Shown here one piece after another: positions 47,539 to 59,368 of a DNA stretch of 64,000 bases (the first letter of the stretch is position 1; every line of letters begins with the position of its first letter). The position numbers were made by a program, and so were the translations under genes. Source of the DNA: Syncephalis fuscata. Its lineage: Eukaryota; Zoopagomycota; Zoopagomycetes; Zoopagales; Piptocephalidaceae. The stretch covers positions 496,001 through 560,000 of the forward strand of contig JAHLTZ010000014.1 of the NCBI GenBank assembly GCA_025786725.1, in the 5' to 3' direction. The notes under the pieces were generated by a model. The model was not told where the DNA came from. It ran no database searches and saw only the letters and a list, made by a program, of their open reading frames with translations.

Positions 47539-49490
47539 TTAATGAGTTGATTCGTGAGCCCATAGTTTAAACGTGCGATCAAAACCAGTAGATGCAATAA
47601 ATTTAGTATCTAATGTAATGACCAATATTAATAACGTTATTACTATTGTCTTCATTGCTATTTACCTTGTCCAATGGCTACACTCGTTACACGTCCTTCA
47701 TGTCCCACTAAAGTTTTCTGTAAACGCCAATCACCAGCTGACCATAGTTTAACTGTTCCATCATAGGATGATGATGCCAGAAACAGTCCCGAGTGTCCAC
47801 CTGATTGATATGGTTCTTGAGTATGATAGAATTTCACATCCGATACGAGTGATGTATGAGCAGCTACTGTATAAATAGATTGTAATTTACGCACATCAAA
47901 CACTTTAATTGAATGATCACCACTACCCGTTACAATTTGATGTCTATTCAATAATATTAATAACATGATTAATAGCCCCATTAATACTTACCCATTGGGT
48001 GACCATGCAATTCCCAGTACTTCTTTGACGTGTCCTTCAAGCACCATAACGGATCGACCCGTTCTTAAATCCCATACTCTACCCATGGCATCCAGACCTC
48101 TAATATACATAGTTATTAATTTTACTGGTGATTTATAGTCTGGTTGGTTAATCAGTTACCCGGTGGCTACTAAGGCACCATCTTCTTGGAAGTCAATAGC
48201 ATATACTTCGTGCGAATGACCCTCTTGTAGGAGTAGCTCATCGCCTCGTTCAACATCCCAGAGACGCCATGTAGTATCGAAACTAGCTGAGCCAAGAAAT
48301 CTACCTGAAGGATGATAAGCCACTCGACACACGCGATGGGAGTGACCTTGTAGTGTACGCAGTGGCTTCTCCCCTTCCAGTGACCATAGATGAATAGTGC
48401 CATCGGCGCTGCCTGATGCCAAGTTGGCGCTACTTGCTTCAAGTTGACGGGTAGCATAGGGATGAAATGCCACCGATACTGCTCTATCTGTATGACCACG
48501 ATACGTTTGTAGCGATGTACATAGCGGTACTTGCCATAGTTTACACAGGCCCGTCCATCCAGCTGTGGCTAATAACGAACCATCTGGCGATAGTGCACAC
48601 TGAGCCACTGTTCTATCATCGCCTACTTGTGAACTGTAATTGACATATTCCTATTATAATCTATAAGTACTGGTTTCTTATTATATTGTTGATAGGTCTA
48701 TTTACCTGAATGTGTTTAAAAAAATCATGTCGCGTTGTCTTCAATTGGCGCAATGGTAATTCATAGGCCTGTCGTAGTTGGTCCATTCGATCGCGAGCAC
48801 TAGTATTAACTAGTTAGATCCTAGTAGTTATAACCATATATAACCTACCGAGGTAGCGAATATTTGGCTATCCATTGACGCGCTTTTAATAGTGCAGCTG
48901 ATCCTTCAGTATAGAATTCTTCACGTTCATCTTCATCCATAGCCGCTGTATCATCAGCTTCAGGTTCCAGAATAATATCTTCTTGACGAGACATGATATC
49001 ACGAAGACGATCTCTTCGTTCTGCCGGCTATTCTCATTCAGTATTAATCATATTAATTATTATTATTAGGCTCTTATATACTTACACCTTCTGCAAATAG
49101 ACAAATAGGCTGGCCCAATTCACGTAACTGTGCTTTAACGCGTGCATCGTCGGTTGGAACGGCCAATTTACGAGCACGTTCCCGTTGATCAAAATGCCTC
49201 ATTAGATCACTTTGTTCTAAACGGGCCCGTTGTGAAGATTCCGGTAGATCCTCATACAGACTATCTTCGGCTATTGGTTACAAGTTAGTTAAATACACGC
49301 GTTAATATAAGCTATACTTGCGCAAATTCTCCAAATGAACGCCATTGCTTTCATCGTCACTCTACAAGTATTGCTTAGTATAATTACTACCAATGTTATA
49401 GGTAAATACCAAAATATTTGACTCAGTTAGACGAACCCGTTTAGATTCACGTTCTAACGCAGCATTTCCAGTATTCGTCGGACTTGCCAT
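47539..49490 (-). CDS. PRP4: U4/U6 snRNP protein Prp4
   Basis: Prp4 is a WD40 protein of the U4/U6 and tri-snRNP particles, partner of Prp3, needed for spliceosome activation. The ATG complementary to 49488-49490 gives [19 protein letters not shown]. After a short exon the SFM (splicing factor motif) is clear: [20 protein letters not shown] joined to [12 protein letters not shown]. Seven WD40 blades follow, among them [72 protein letters not shown] and [14 protein letters not shown], ending [14 protein letters not shown] at TAA 47539-47541. At least seven introns of about 50-70 nt break the gene, with frames mostly continuous. It shares a 710-bp divergent upstream region with the Pmt4 gene. 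Confidence 0.94.
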
Positions 49491-50203
49491 CGTGTTAAAT
49501 AAGATAGGAAAGTAAAAAAAAAACACTGGCCAATATAAAATAAAATATGGTTAAAAGATTCGTTAATTAATATTTCCAATATTAGAACATTAATTAATCA
49601 AATGAGTCTAATTAGTTGCTTAATGATTTGATACTGAGTCGATAAATCAAATCTATTTTAATAGACATCTATTATTATCACAACCATCGTTGCCATCCAT
49701 TCTTGGCATTAGTACTTTGATCCAAGGATAATCGTTCGGTCGATCAATTAGTGCCATGGATGGGTTACCATTTAATACAGTATAATTAGTGTTTAATTAT
49801 AGACATTTATTAACAAGGATGCCCATGACTTCTTTATTAAGCAAGATGAAAGGCATTATTTATTGTCCACTCATACGTTGACACACACACACACACACAT
49901 TTATACTATACGCACAGGACAGCACAACACAAATAACTACTTCTTTTTTGTTCATCCCTTCCATACACACAATACACATAGTCGCGTCAACTGGATATTA
50001 GGCACTGACTCGTATTCATTATTGTTACTATCGTTGGTACTCTTGCTACATTCTACTATTCTTAGTATATACTAGGAGAGTAGCATTATTGGTGACTAGG
50101 TATTCAGGTCGTTGATACACTGAACTACAGTATATACTAGTCGTATATCGCCCTTTGAATACCGACGCGTCTCAAGAAGTTAAGCTTAGGCTTCTTTGTT
50201 TCA
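49491..50203. promoter_or_regulatory. Divergent intergenic region between Prp4 and Pmt4 genes
   Basis: About 710 bases between the two start codons. It holds an ACACACACACACAC run at 49879-49897 and CT/AC-rich sequence from 49900 to 50060 on the Pmt4 side, the likely core promoter of that gene. A TATATAAAA-like box is not evident. A 70-codon frame here is an artefact of the AC run. Confidence 0.4.
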
Positions 50204-53108
50204 ATGACAAGTGCTAAGGCCACAACGGCAGATCCACTGCCGCCAGAGAAGAAGGAAAATAAAGTAAGTATAGATATAATATAGAATCTTGTCTAATAAT
50301 AAATAGCCAACGGTAGTTATTTCATCCAGGTTCACTAGCAAGGATTATTTGACACTTGCTATTGTTACGGCTCTAGCCTTTTTAACACGCTTTTACAAGC
50401 TATCTGTACCCGATGAAGTAGTGTAAGTAGTAGCAGTTATGTTAATAGACGTATCTAATACTGATGATATACTATTTATTGCGGTATGCTAATAGATTTG
50501 ATGAAGTCCATTTTGGCAAATTCGCCTCTTATTATTTAAGGGGTACTTATTTCTTCGATGTACATCCACCACTTGGTAAAATGCTACTTGCTGCAGTTGG
50601 CTGGTTGGCCGGATATGATGGTGCTTTCTTGTTTGACAATATTGGTGACAACTACATAGCCAATAATGTGCCATATCTGGCCTATCGTAGTTATACCGCT
50701 GCTTGTGGTGCTTTGGTCATTCCTGTATGTTTTGGTATTATGCGAGAAAGTGGCTACAGTCTGCTATCTACCTTGATGGTGGCTATATTGCTGGCATTTG
50801 GTAAGCATAAGTGAATTGATGTGTATGGCTATTGTATTTAATATTTACACTGTATATACCGTATATACTATAGATAATGCACTTATTACACAATCTCGTT
50901 TAATCTTGCTTGATTCTATGTTGATGCTATTTATAACTGTATCTATTTACTGTTATATTCGCTTCTACAAGCAACGTCACGCGTAAGTAGATTGTAGTAT
51001 AGACTAACTATAGTGTACTAATAGCAATTCAATATAGACCATTCACCAGAACGTGGTGGTTCTGGATGGTGGCCACTGGCGTCAGTCTTGGCTTGACAAC
51101 GAGGTAGGTTGTTAAGGATTAGTCAATTGGATTGTATATTGAGTTGATTGTATATTATAGTGTGAAGATGGTAGGATTGTTTGTAGTGATACTTGTTGGT
51201 CTATGTGTGATATGGGATTTGTGGAATAAGCTTGATTATCGTCAAGGATTAACCATGGTAAGTTAATGAATATACTATAATTAATAGTTAATGTAATGGC
51301 TAATGTCGTATTTGTATGTTTATTAGCGTCAATGGACACGACATTTCTTTGCACGAGTTATTGGTTTAATCTATGTGCCAATGCTTGTATATTTGTTTAC
51401 ATTTTACATCCATTTCATGGTACTTAACAAAAGCGGTCCAGGCGATGACTTTATGAGCAAGGCATTCCAACGTACACTTATTGGCAGCACAATATTGAAA
51501 CACTCGCACTGTAGGTCAATTAATTAACGGTTTATTTAATTTAATCTAATTTGATATGGCGCAATTAGCCATTCGAGATAATGATGTCATTAGACTACAA
51601 AACAACGAAAATCCTGGATTTTTACACTCTCATTTCCATAACTATCCTTTACGTTATGATGATGGTCGAGTTAGTACTCAAGGTAAGTTGACTGTTATAT
51701 AATAATACAAATATAAATATTAATAGCAATGTTAATTGATTATTATAGGTCAACAGATAAATACCTATCAATTCGCTGATAACAATAACGAATGGCGCAT
51801 TCGACTGGCCTATCGTACTCCAGAAGAGCTTAGAATGTTCCGTGCTCCACCCAACAAGTCACTACCACCATGGCGCTACTTACCACGGCCTATACGCCAC
51901 GGTGATGTTATTCAATTTGATCATATAGTTACGAATAGAACCATTATTACCCATGATGTGGCCTCTCCATTGACCACTACGAATACAGAAATTACAGCAG
52001 TTGATTTGGGCGACCCAGCACAGGCCCATCGTCTTAAAGACTCGCTATTTACCATTGAGATTGATGATGGCGAGGATGCAAAGACTAGCAAGACTGGATA
52101 TGCTACGCCTTGGAAATCACACGATCAATTAGTGCGTTTTGTTCAAGTAGAATGGGTGTTACATTGAACTCGCATTTGGGCAAGTTACCTGATTGGGGAT
52201 TCCAGCAATACGAAGTCAACGGCGCCAAGATAAAGACCGCACGAGGCAGTGCATGGACTGCTCGAGACATTATTGGTCAAGTTAGTAAGTGGCAGCCATA
52301 TTTATATTTAAACATTCTATTAACATAGAGCGATAGCTGTTGGCAAGAAGAAGGAACGTAAGCCAGCCGAGTTACCATTTATGGCCAAGTTTATTGAATT
52401 GCAGTCGGCTATGATTATCCATAATGCCGGTCTAACTGAAAAGCATCCTTATCAGTCAGCAGCACATACATGGCCACTTGTTTTGAATGGTATTAGTTTC
52501 TGGACTAAGAATGAAACAAAACAGCAAATCTACCTATTGGCTAATCCATTTGGATGGTGGTTAAGTGATTTGGCCATATTTATCTATCCAGTATTAGTCT
52601 TGGCCGATCTGTTGGTTAATCAACGTGGCCTAGCGGCAATCGATGAACGTAAGTACTAATACAGCTACTATAGCCATATATTTTAGTTACTAACGATAAT
52701 TATAGCGGTACGAGGTCGCTTCTATCGATCTGGTGGCTATTTAGTACTGGCTTGGGTATTTCACTATATTCCATTCTTCCTTATGGGTCGCTCACTATTC
52801 TTGCATCATTATTTACCAGCCTGTATTGTTGGCTATATGATCATTGGTATTATTCATCAATTTGTCGGTATTGACGGCATTGATCAGCTGTACAAAGTGG
52901 TGCCCAAGGGCACTGCTCCCTCAAAGGTGACATTCCAGCGAGGTACACCAAATATAATAGCTTGGATAGTGCTGCGGTTATTATCACGGTTCATCTCGGC
53001 TGTTTCTGGTATTTCAGAGCACAGACTTATGGTGATCTACCATTGACACAAGATGAATGGACGGCACGTAAATGGCTATCAGGTTGGAATTTCCATTTTG
53101 CACGCTAA
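50204..53108 (+). CDS. PMT4: Dolichyl-phosphate-mannose protein O-mannosyltransferase, Pmt4 type
   Basis: Transfers mannose from dolichyl phosphate to Ser/Thr of secretory proteins in the ER. MTSAKATTADPLPPEKK opens the protein, then AIVTALAFLTRFYKLS and the catalytic-loop motif PDEVV/FDEVHFGKFASYYLRG and FFDVHPPLGKMLLAAVGWL. LFDNIGDNYIANNVPYLAYR is characteristic of the Pmt4/POMT1 branch. Several membrane spans, then the luminal MIR region (about 51560-52170: VIQFDHIVTNRTIITHDV), and C-terminal spans (WVFHYIPFFLMGRSLFLHHY) follow. The end is FRAQTYGDLPLTQDEW to SGWNFHFAR, TAA 53106-53108, reached by allowing one missing base near 52960. Introns of 45-70 nt occur about every 150-300 bases. 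The start-proximal junction at 50262-50331 is not fully resolved. Confidence 0.92.
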
Positions 53109-53269
53109 CCATCATAGCAAAAATAGCAATACAGTAGCAGTAGTAGTAACAGAGGCAATGTTAATCTAATAAAAAGATTTGCATTTAAGTGTGTGTCTAT
53201 TGGTAATTAATTCACATTGTTGCAAATGTATTTATTAACAATAAAACAATTGGTGTTTATTATATTCAG

Positions 53270-55234
53270 CTATTTAATCGATACAGGATGTAAAGGTAGG
53301 AATCCGACAGTAAATCCTGGAAATCCTACACGACGAGAAGGCGGCAATGCACGTGAGCTGGCATCCAATGCTTCGGTTAGAGCATCACACCATTTTGTAT
53401 GCAGTGTCATTGTTTCAACTTGCTTATTTGTCTCCCAATTTGTTAATAATCTAAGTAGTATAAGTAAATAAGAATCGATAAAAGATAAATACTTACGATT
53501 TAGATGTCACATTCGATGCGGTATTTAATGATATTTTACAATACAATAACTTGATCACTAAGTACAATGTAAATGTTTTATTTGTTAATGGTATAACACT
53601 ACACTTACCTTCCCAATATTTAGGCAAATGATTTGTTGATTCAGAATCAGCCATGGCTAATTGTAACGTATTTGTTAATAGTTGAGTGGACCAATTTAAG
53701 ACCCAAATCTATTATTACTATTATTACCATGTTCATGATTGTTATTTATAAACTTGTATTACTTGCCATAAGACGTGTTTGTTTTGTTGTTTGCTCTTGT
53801 ACTAATATACGATAACCAGCATGTGCTCTGCCCAACTCAACTAAATCTACGGCAAAATAACGAATAAATGATATTGGTGGTATCCTGTTATTTTCATTGG
53901 CCATCTTGTTTTGTGTAGATAAAGCCCATTTATCCAACTTGGCTTCTATAATATCATCTATCGTATAATTGAATAAATAGCACTAATATGCTACAAGTTA
54001 CCTACCATTATCCAATCTTACGTGTCCTAAAGGTGATTTACATGCACAACACTCTAATAATGACCACCAATGTGTATTGGCGTTATTCGTATCCTAGTAT
54101 TCAATCATGTCAGTACTATACATTGCTGTATCGATTATAACACCGCCATAGTGATATTATATGAATAGAATGATAATGTTGACAAACCAAGTAGCCAATA
54201 TAAAGACTTAATCTATATTGGGTGTTCTGTAATTGCTTGTCTACTAATTGTATATTATACCGAATTTAATGGTAACAATCATTATAATAACAATGGCGAC
54301 ACGGGTAATACCTTTAAATAAAGGTTAACCAACGTGTTATTGCCATTACCATTATAATTATCATTATCAATATAAACGATATTACAATTATGTTTAATAT
54401 TGGACTTGAGTATCGACCATAAATATAAATGAATCCATTATATCTACTGGCACGCCAATTCTAATGACGCGGGCCTTCTTTAAGTCCGAGTATAACATTA
54501 TCTTTATAGATATAAAACTAATGCCAATATGGTATCTCTTTCTCTCTCTCTTTCTCTTATTGTATGTAACTTACTTTCACTACTTTTAATTTATCCAGAC
54601 ATAATTGGCTTGGATGAACAAATAATCGAGATGCGGATACAAGCAATTGGTCACTGCGTGTCTTTAAAAGCTCCTCGGCCTTTGGTACAATCTTGTATTC
54701 TTCTCGGTGACAAATCCAGAAATCAACCATTTCCCGCCAATAATCCGATGGCATATCAAGAACACGTTCAAATCCTTGTCCATTAGTAGTGACAACACAT
54801 TGATTGCATTCAATACAATGAACACTTATGATATCGCGATATATGCTTGCTGGCATTAGTGATGCTGTCGTTGCATCCAATGATATTGGTCCTTGCCATG
54901 GTATTTTAATATGAACATGATCATCCGTTTGTTGTTGTGTTCTACGTGATATATCGACTACACCTTTAGGTAATGGAACAACAATAATCCGCTGTTGCTG
55001 ATTTGAATCAGATACAGCCAATGTAGCAGTATAATCAATAGCGTTCAGTGTTATACTGCCATTGAATGAGAATGCCGTTGGATTATTGGCACCAAAGACG
55101 GTCAAGTCTACCAATTGAATATTGGGCAGTAATTCAACTGTATAGTATATAGTAGACGATGTTGCCAATGGCTCATCTAAACAAAGACAAGAAGATATAG
55201 GCGAGGAAGGTATTGGCGTATCAGTCGTGGTCAT
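53270..55234 (-). CDS. UBE3D-type HECT-like E3 ubiquitin ligase (Ipa1 family)
   Basis: This family (human UBE3D, yeast Ipa1) binds E2 enzymes and in yeast and animals supports the mRNA 3'-end machinery. The ATG complementary to 55232-55234 starts MTTTDTPIPSSPISSCLCLD. The cysteine pair VHCIECNQCVV and the block LDMPSDYWREMVDFWICHRE are the family signatures. Middle exons include KLDKWALSTQNKMANENN and ISFIRYFAVDLVELGRAHAG, and the end reads ALPPSRRVGFPGFTVGFLPL before TAG 53270-53272, matching the family's closing VGFL-type motif. Introns fall near 54095-54545, 53940-54005, 53700-53770 and 53470-53600; the piece between 54070 and 54545 holds few supported exons and could contain an expanded intron. 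The gene converges on the Pmt4 gene. Confidence 0.87.
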
Positions 55235-55529
55235 CGGACAAAAGGTAAAGAAAAGAAAAGAAAAAACTTATTATTATTTGTCTAGATTTTACAGATTAAT
55301 CTATTACAATAAACCCTACTTTTACTAATAAAATATAATTAACAAAGGATCAAATAATAGAGGATGAATAAATAATAATAGCGAAAGGAGAGTGCATATA
55401 ACAATGAATTGAGTGCATTGAGTCAGACTTTGTAATAAATACAGTTAGAAATAAGCTGATAGTTTTATTATTAAATTTGTCCATTAAACGATATACTGGT
55501 ATACATATATACAATATAATAAATATACA

Positions 55530-55775
55530 GTGATGCTAGTATAAAAAGTAGCGTTAAAGCTATAGTGCATATAACGTAATAAGTGGAATGATAGGGTGTG
55601 TTGCAGCATATAAACAATAAAGTGTGTCTAGTATATCGTAGAATGATATAAGTAAATGGTGGATACATACATATTGGATAACGAATCTATGATGATGAGT
55701 ATGTAATGCTTGATGTCACTCACCACTCATCAGCATGTTCAATAGATTGGGTGTTATTAAATATTAGTCATTTGT
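55530..55775 (+). repeat. Left arm of a long inverted repeat
   Basis: Reads in inverse orientation against 58985-59272. Shared blocks include GTATATCGTAGAATGATATA/TATATCGTAGAATGATA, GATATAAGTAAATGGTGGATA, AATGATGAGTAT-like sequence, GCTTGATGTCACTCACCACT and CATGTTCAATAGATT. Two further diverged copies of the last 100 bases follow in tandem near 55815-55915 and 55935-56010 (each with CATGTTCAATAAA and CGAATGTTATT/CGAATGCTGT). Confidence 0.7.
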
Positions 55776-56239
55776 TCCCAAAAAAGCAATAAGTGTGATG
55801 ATGTAACGATTAAATAAAACTCACCACTTATCTTTATGTTCAATAAAACGAAACTGTAGTTCAATTGCGCGAATGTTATTAAAAATAATTATTTGACCTC
55901 AAATCATAATATAATCTAATGATTTGATGATTTAACAAAAATGATTACCCGGCCCCATGTTCAATAAAATAAACGTTTAGTTTGACGGCACGAATGCTGT
56001 CAAACAAATCAATTGGCGCCAATTATAATATTGTTTATTCATATTACATCAGCACTTGCACCCACACTATAAAAACAGTCTGCCGATCGCATAACACACG
56101 ATTTACGTCACACTTTCCTCTTCCTCTTCCTCCACACTTGACAGCGCCTATCCATTAGCCACTCTTCCTCACTTCACACTCGCTTCTATAAATTTGGTAT
56201 ATGCTTTGTCTAGTATATGTCGTGGTTAGTTTTATTAGT

Positions 56240-56560
56240 ATAAGTATGCCTCGTCTCGGTACTACATACCGCCCTGCTGTATGGCGCCGTACAGCAGTGC
56301 TAGCGGTGTCGTTTTACCTTGTGGGCAGCTGCTAGTATGCTAACTGTGATGGATATATGCTACCAAGCATATACTGTTCTCTTTCTGCTATAGCCACCAT
56401 TGTTGTACGGCTGGTATGAGTATGTCCCTCCTGGCTTTGCATATCATCCTGCTATACAGTTGTATAGCAGTGCTAGTGGTATCGCTCTGCCTTGCGGACA
56501 GCCGCCAGCACAATGACTGTGTTGACCATATGCTGCCAAACTCTTTCTTTTTTCTTCTTT
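56240..56560 (+). repeat. Duplicated segment coding a signal peptide-like frame, with a conserved hairpin
   Basis: Two tandem copies of about 130-160 bases: the first near 56245-56370, the second near 56410-56545. The second is open from ATG 56416: MSMSLLALHIILLYSCIAVL then VVSLCLADSRQHNDCVDHML, a good signal peptide followed by a cysteine-containing mature start. The first copy carries a TAG in the equivalent position. Both contain a hairpin: CTGCTGTA...TACAGCAG in copy 1 and CTGCTATAC...GTATAGCAG in copy 2. A donor-like AGTAAGTAAC at 56654 and an acceptor near 56745 may link the second copy to a small exon MDTSLTHNTLDLRAAAYQAI ending at 56822. No family is recognised. Confidence 0.4.
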
Positions 56561-56869
56561 CCTTTAACTCTACATTGCTCTCCTCCTCTTTTCTTTTTCT
56601 ACGTTTAAATAATTTATTTACTGGTATTTCCCTATAGTGCACGATCAGTGCAATAGTAAGTAACTAAATTAAATTTGTCACTAACTTTTATATTCAATAA
56701 ATTCGTACTTTAAACAACTAATTATTGACTTTATTGCTATTATAGATTATACCATGGATACTAGCTTAACACATAATACTTTAGATTTACGGGCGGCCGC
56801 TTATCAAGCTATTAATGTAGTTTAATTATTTAACCTACAGACAGTCAGCTACTAACATACTAACCTGCA

Positions 56870-57950
56870 TTGATTAGTATAGAGTTTAGATTACAGAAAT
56901 TAAAGTTACAAGCTTATTTTATTGTGTTAGCGGCCGGCTACCCAAGACTAAAAAATACTAATTTATTAGACTTAGATTTTAGATGGTTATCGTTAACGTA
57001 CTAACTTGCATGAATTATTATAAAGTTTAGGTTACAGAAATTAAGATTACAAGTTTGTTTTAATGTGTTAGCGGCCGGCTACCCAAGACTAAAAAAATAC
57101 TAATTTATTAGACTTAGATTTTAGATGGTCGCTACTAACATACTAATTTGTTATATTTAGATTTTAAATGGTCGCTATTAACCTACTAATTTGTTATATT
57201 TAGATTTTAGATGATCGCTACTAACCTACTAATTTGTTATATTTAAATTTTGGATGCTCATTATTAACATATTAATTTATCATTTAAATTTTGGATGCTT
57301 ATTATTAGCATACTAATTTGTTATATTTAGATTTTAGATGGCCACTATTAACCTACTAATTTGTTATATTTAGATTTTAGATGGTTGCTATTAACCTACT
57401 AATTTGTTAGACTTAGATTTTAGATGCTTATTATTAGCATATTAATTTATCATTTAAATTTTGGATGCTTATTATTAGCATATTAGTTTACTATTTAAAT
57501 TTTGAATGGTCGCTATTAACCTACTAATTTGTTATAGTTAGATTTTAGATGGTCGCTACTAACATACTAATTTGTTATATTTAAATTTTGGATGCTTATT
57601 ATTAGCATATTAATTTATCATTTAAATTTTGGATGCTTATTATTAGCATACTAATTTGTTATATTTAGATTTTGAATGGCCGCTATTAACGTACTAATTT
57701 GTTATATTTAGATTTTAGATGGTCGCTACTAACACACTAATTTGTTATATTTAAATTTTGAATGGCCGCTATTAACGTACTAATTTGCTATATTTTGGAT
57801 TTTTAGGTAGCCGGCCGCTAACACATTAAACAGCATTAACTTTAAATTTTAGGTAACTATATGCTAACACACTAACTTATAATATTTAGATTTAGATAGC
57901 CGGCCGCTAACACACAACAACGACAATTTCAAAATTTAAGTAACTATATA
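56870..57950. repeat. Inner inverted repeats around the 43-bp array
   Basis: GTGTTAGCGGCCGGCTACC occurs near 56926 and 57066, each within a direct repeat of about 130 bases that also has TACAGAAATTAA and ACCCAAGACTAAAAAA. The inverse, GGTAGCCGGCCGCTAACAC, occurs near 57806, and a close form (ATAGCCGGCCGCTAACAC) near 57897. The GC-rich core stands out in AT-rich DNA. The 43-bp minisatellite lies between the two orientations. Confidence 0.65.
57125..57800 (+). repeat. 43-bp minisatellite
   Basis: About fifteen tandem units. One form begins ATGGTCGCTATTAACCTACT and continues AATTTGTTATATTTAGATTTTAG; a shorter 41-bp form begins ATGCTTATTATTAGCATATT and continues AATTTATCATTTAAATTTTGG. The two forms alternate in a higher-order pattern. 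No open frame is kept through the array. Confidence 0.8.
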
Positions 57951-58164
57951 CTAACATACTAACTTTGAGCTATTTTAGATTTTAGATAGCCGTTTATCAC
58001 TGTTTGTAGTAGCCATGGCTATGGTGGCTGCAGACATCATAGCCAATCTGCTATGGACAGTGCAAGTGGCTACATTGTGTCCCCTTTGTTTATTATGTAC
58101 ATAGGGTGGCTACAGCGTAGTTTACAAGATATATTAAGCAGTCCGAGTATGCGTTTACGCAGAA

Positions 58165-58235
58165 AGGCTGCGTGTGAAGTATACTTAACCGTGTATACTT
58201 GTGTATACTACGGCCCATACTTCACACACATTTAT
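58165..58235. repeat. Hairpin with 12-base arms
   Basis: GTGTGAAGTATAC near 58169 and GTATACTACGG.../ATACTTCACAC near 58220 form inverted arms, with a second nested TATAC/GTATA pairing in the loop. It lies just upstream of the 14-bp minisatellite. Confidence 0.5.
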
Positions 58236-58326
58236 ATTTCTTTTTAGAAATACATATACAATCATAACTGCTATGAATAATAACAGCACCATTCCGATAT
58301 TACCAAGCAATACCAGCACAGGCTAC

Positions 58327-58768
58327 CAAATACAAGCAACACAACACAAGCAGCCAAATACAAGCAGCCAAATACAAGCAACCAAATACAAGCAACCAAA
58401 TACAAGCAATCAAACACAAGCAGCCAAATACAAGCAACCAAACACAAGCAACCAAATACAAGCAATCAAACACAAGCAATCAAATACAAGCAACCAAATA
58501 CAAGCAGCCAAATACAAGCAACCAAACACAAGCAGCCAAATACAAGCAATCAAACACAAGCAACCAAATACAAGCAACCAAATACAAGCAGCCAAATACA
58601 AGCAACCAAACACAAGCAGCCAAATACAAGCAATCAAACACAAGCAACCAAATACAAGCAGCCAAATACAAGCAATTAAATACAAACAGTCAAATACAAG
58701 CAGTCAAATACAAGCAATCAAACACAAGCAACCAAATACAAGCAGTCAAATACAGGCAAATACAAATA
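58327..58768 (+). repeat. 14-bp minisatellite open in many frames
   Basis: About thirty tandem copies of a 14-base unit, AAATACAAGCAACC with AGCAGCC and AGCAATC variants and AAACACAAGC in some copies. As 14 is not a multiple of three, each frame cycles with a 42-base period. A plus-strand frame 58201-58788 reads KYKQPNTSNQIQA-type repeats; the minus strand reads hydrophobic LVACIWLLVFGCLYLAACI-type repeats. The upstream ATG 58273 (MNNNSTIPILPSNTSTGYQI) could begin a Gln/Asn/Lys-rich product, but I see no independent sign that it is a gene. Confidence 0.85.
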
Positions 58769-58853
58769 CACAACTACTAAATAAATAGGCGCAAAGGTTC
58801 ATACCTTTGCATCTTTTAACTAACAGCAATATAATCAATATATTTTATTGCAT

Positions 58854-58887
<34 letters not shown>

Positions 58888-58984
58888 AAATATTATATTT
58901 GTACATACTAACTAATCATTAATTAATTAAAATTTACAAACATTGAATAATTTTTTAATAGTTTAGTGTAATTTAATGCTCAAA

Positions 58985-59272
58985 TGATCAAATCTAATAA
59001 CATTCGCGTAGTTAAACTGCACATTTAATCTATTGAACATGATGATGAGTGGTGAGTGACATCAAGCATCAAATACTCATCATTGTAAATTTATTATCAG
59101 TATCCATATATCCACCATTTACTTATATCATTCCCATTCTATTTCACACTATTATGTATCATTCTACGATATAATAGACATATTCTATTGTTTATATGTT
59201 TCATTGCACTTCACTCATTCCACTCATTGCATTATATGCACTATAACTTTAACATCGTTTTATATGCTTTTT
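58985..59272 (-). repeat. Right arm of a long inverted repeat
   Basis: Reverse complement matches 55530-55775 along most of its length, with a small insertion near 59150-59165. A further partial copy in left-arm orientation lies at about 60262-60347 (ATGTCACTCACCATCC, CATGTTCAATAGATTAAGTG, TGTTATTAAAAATAGTCATT). Confidence 0.7.
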
Positions 59273-59368
59273 TTACTGTACATTTATCATTCTACATATC
59301 ACTCTATACTCGTATAGCCATGCTTTATCGAAAACTACTTTTATTTTTGTTCTAGCACCATGATTAAT

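Noticed and set aside
58271-58685. Minus-strand hydrophobic Cys-rich proteins
   Set aside because: They are the complement of the 14-bp minisatellite and repeat with its 42-base cycle.
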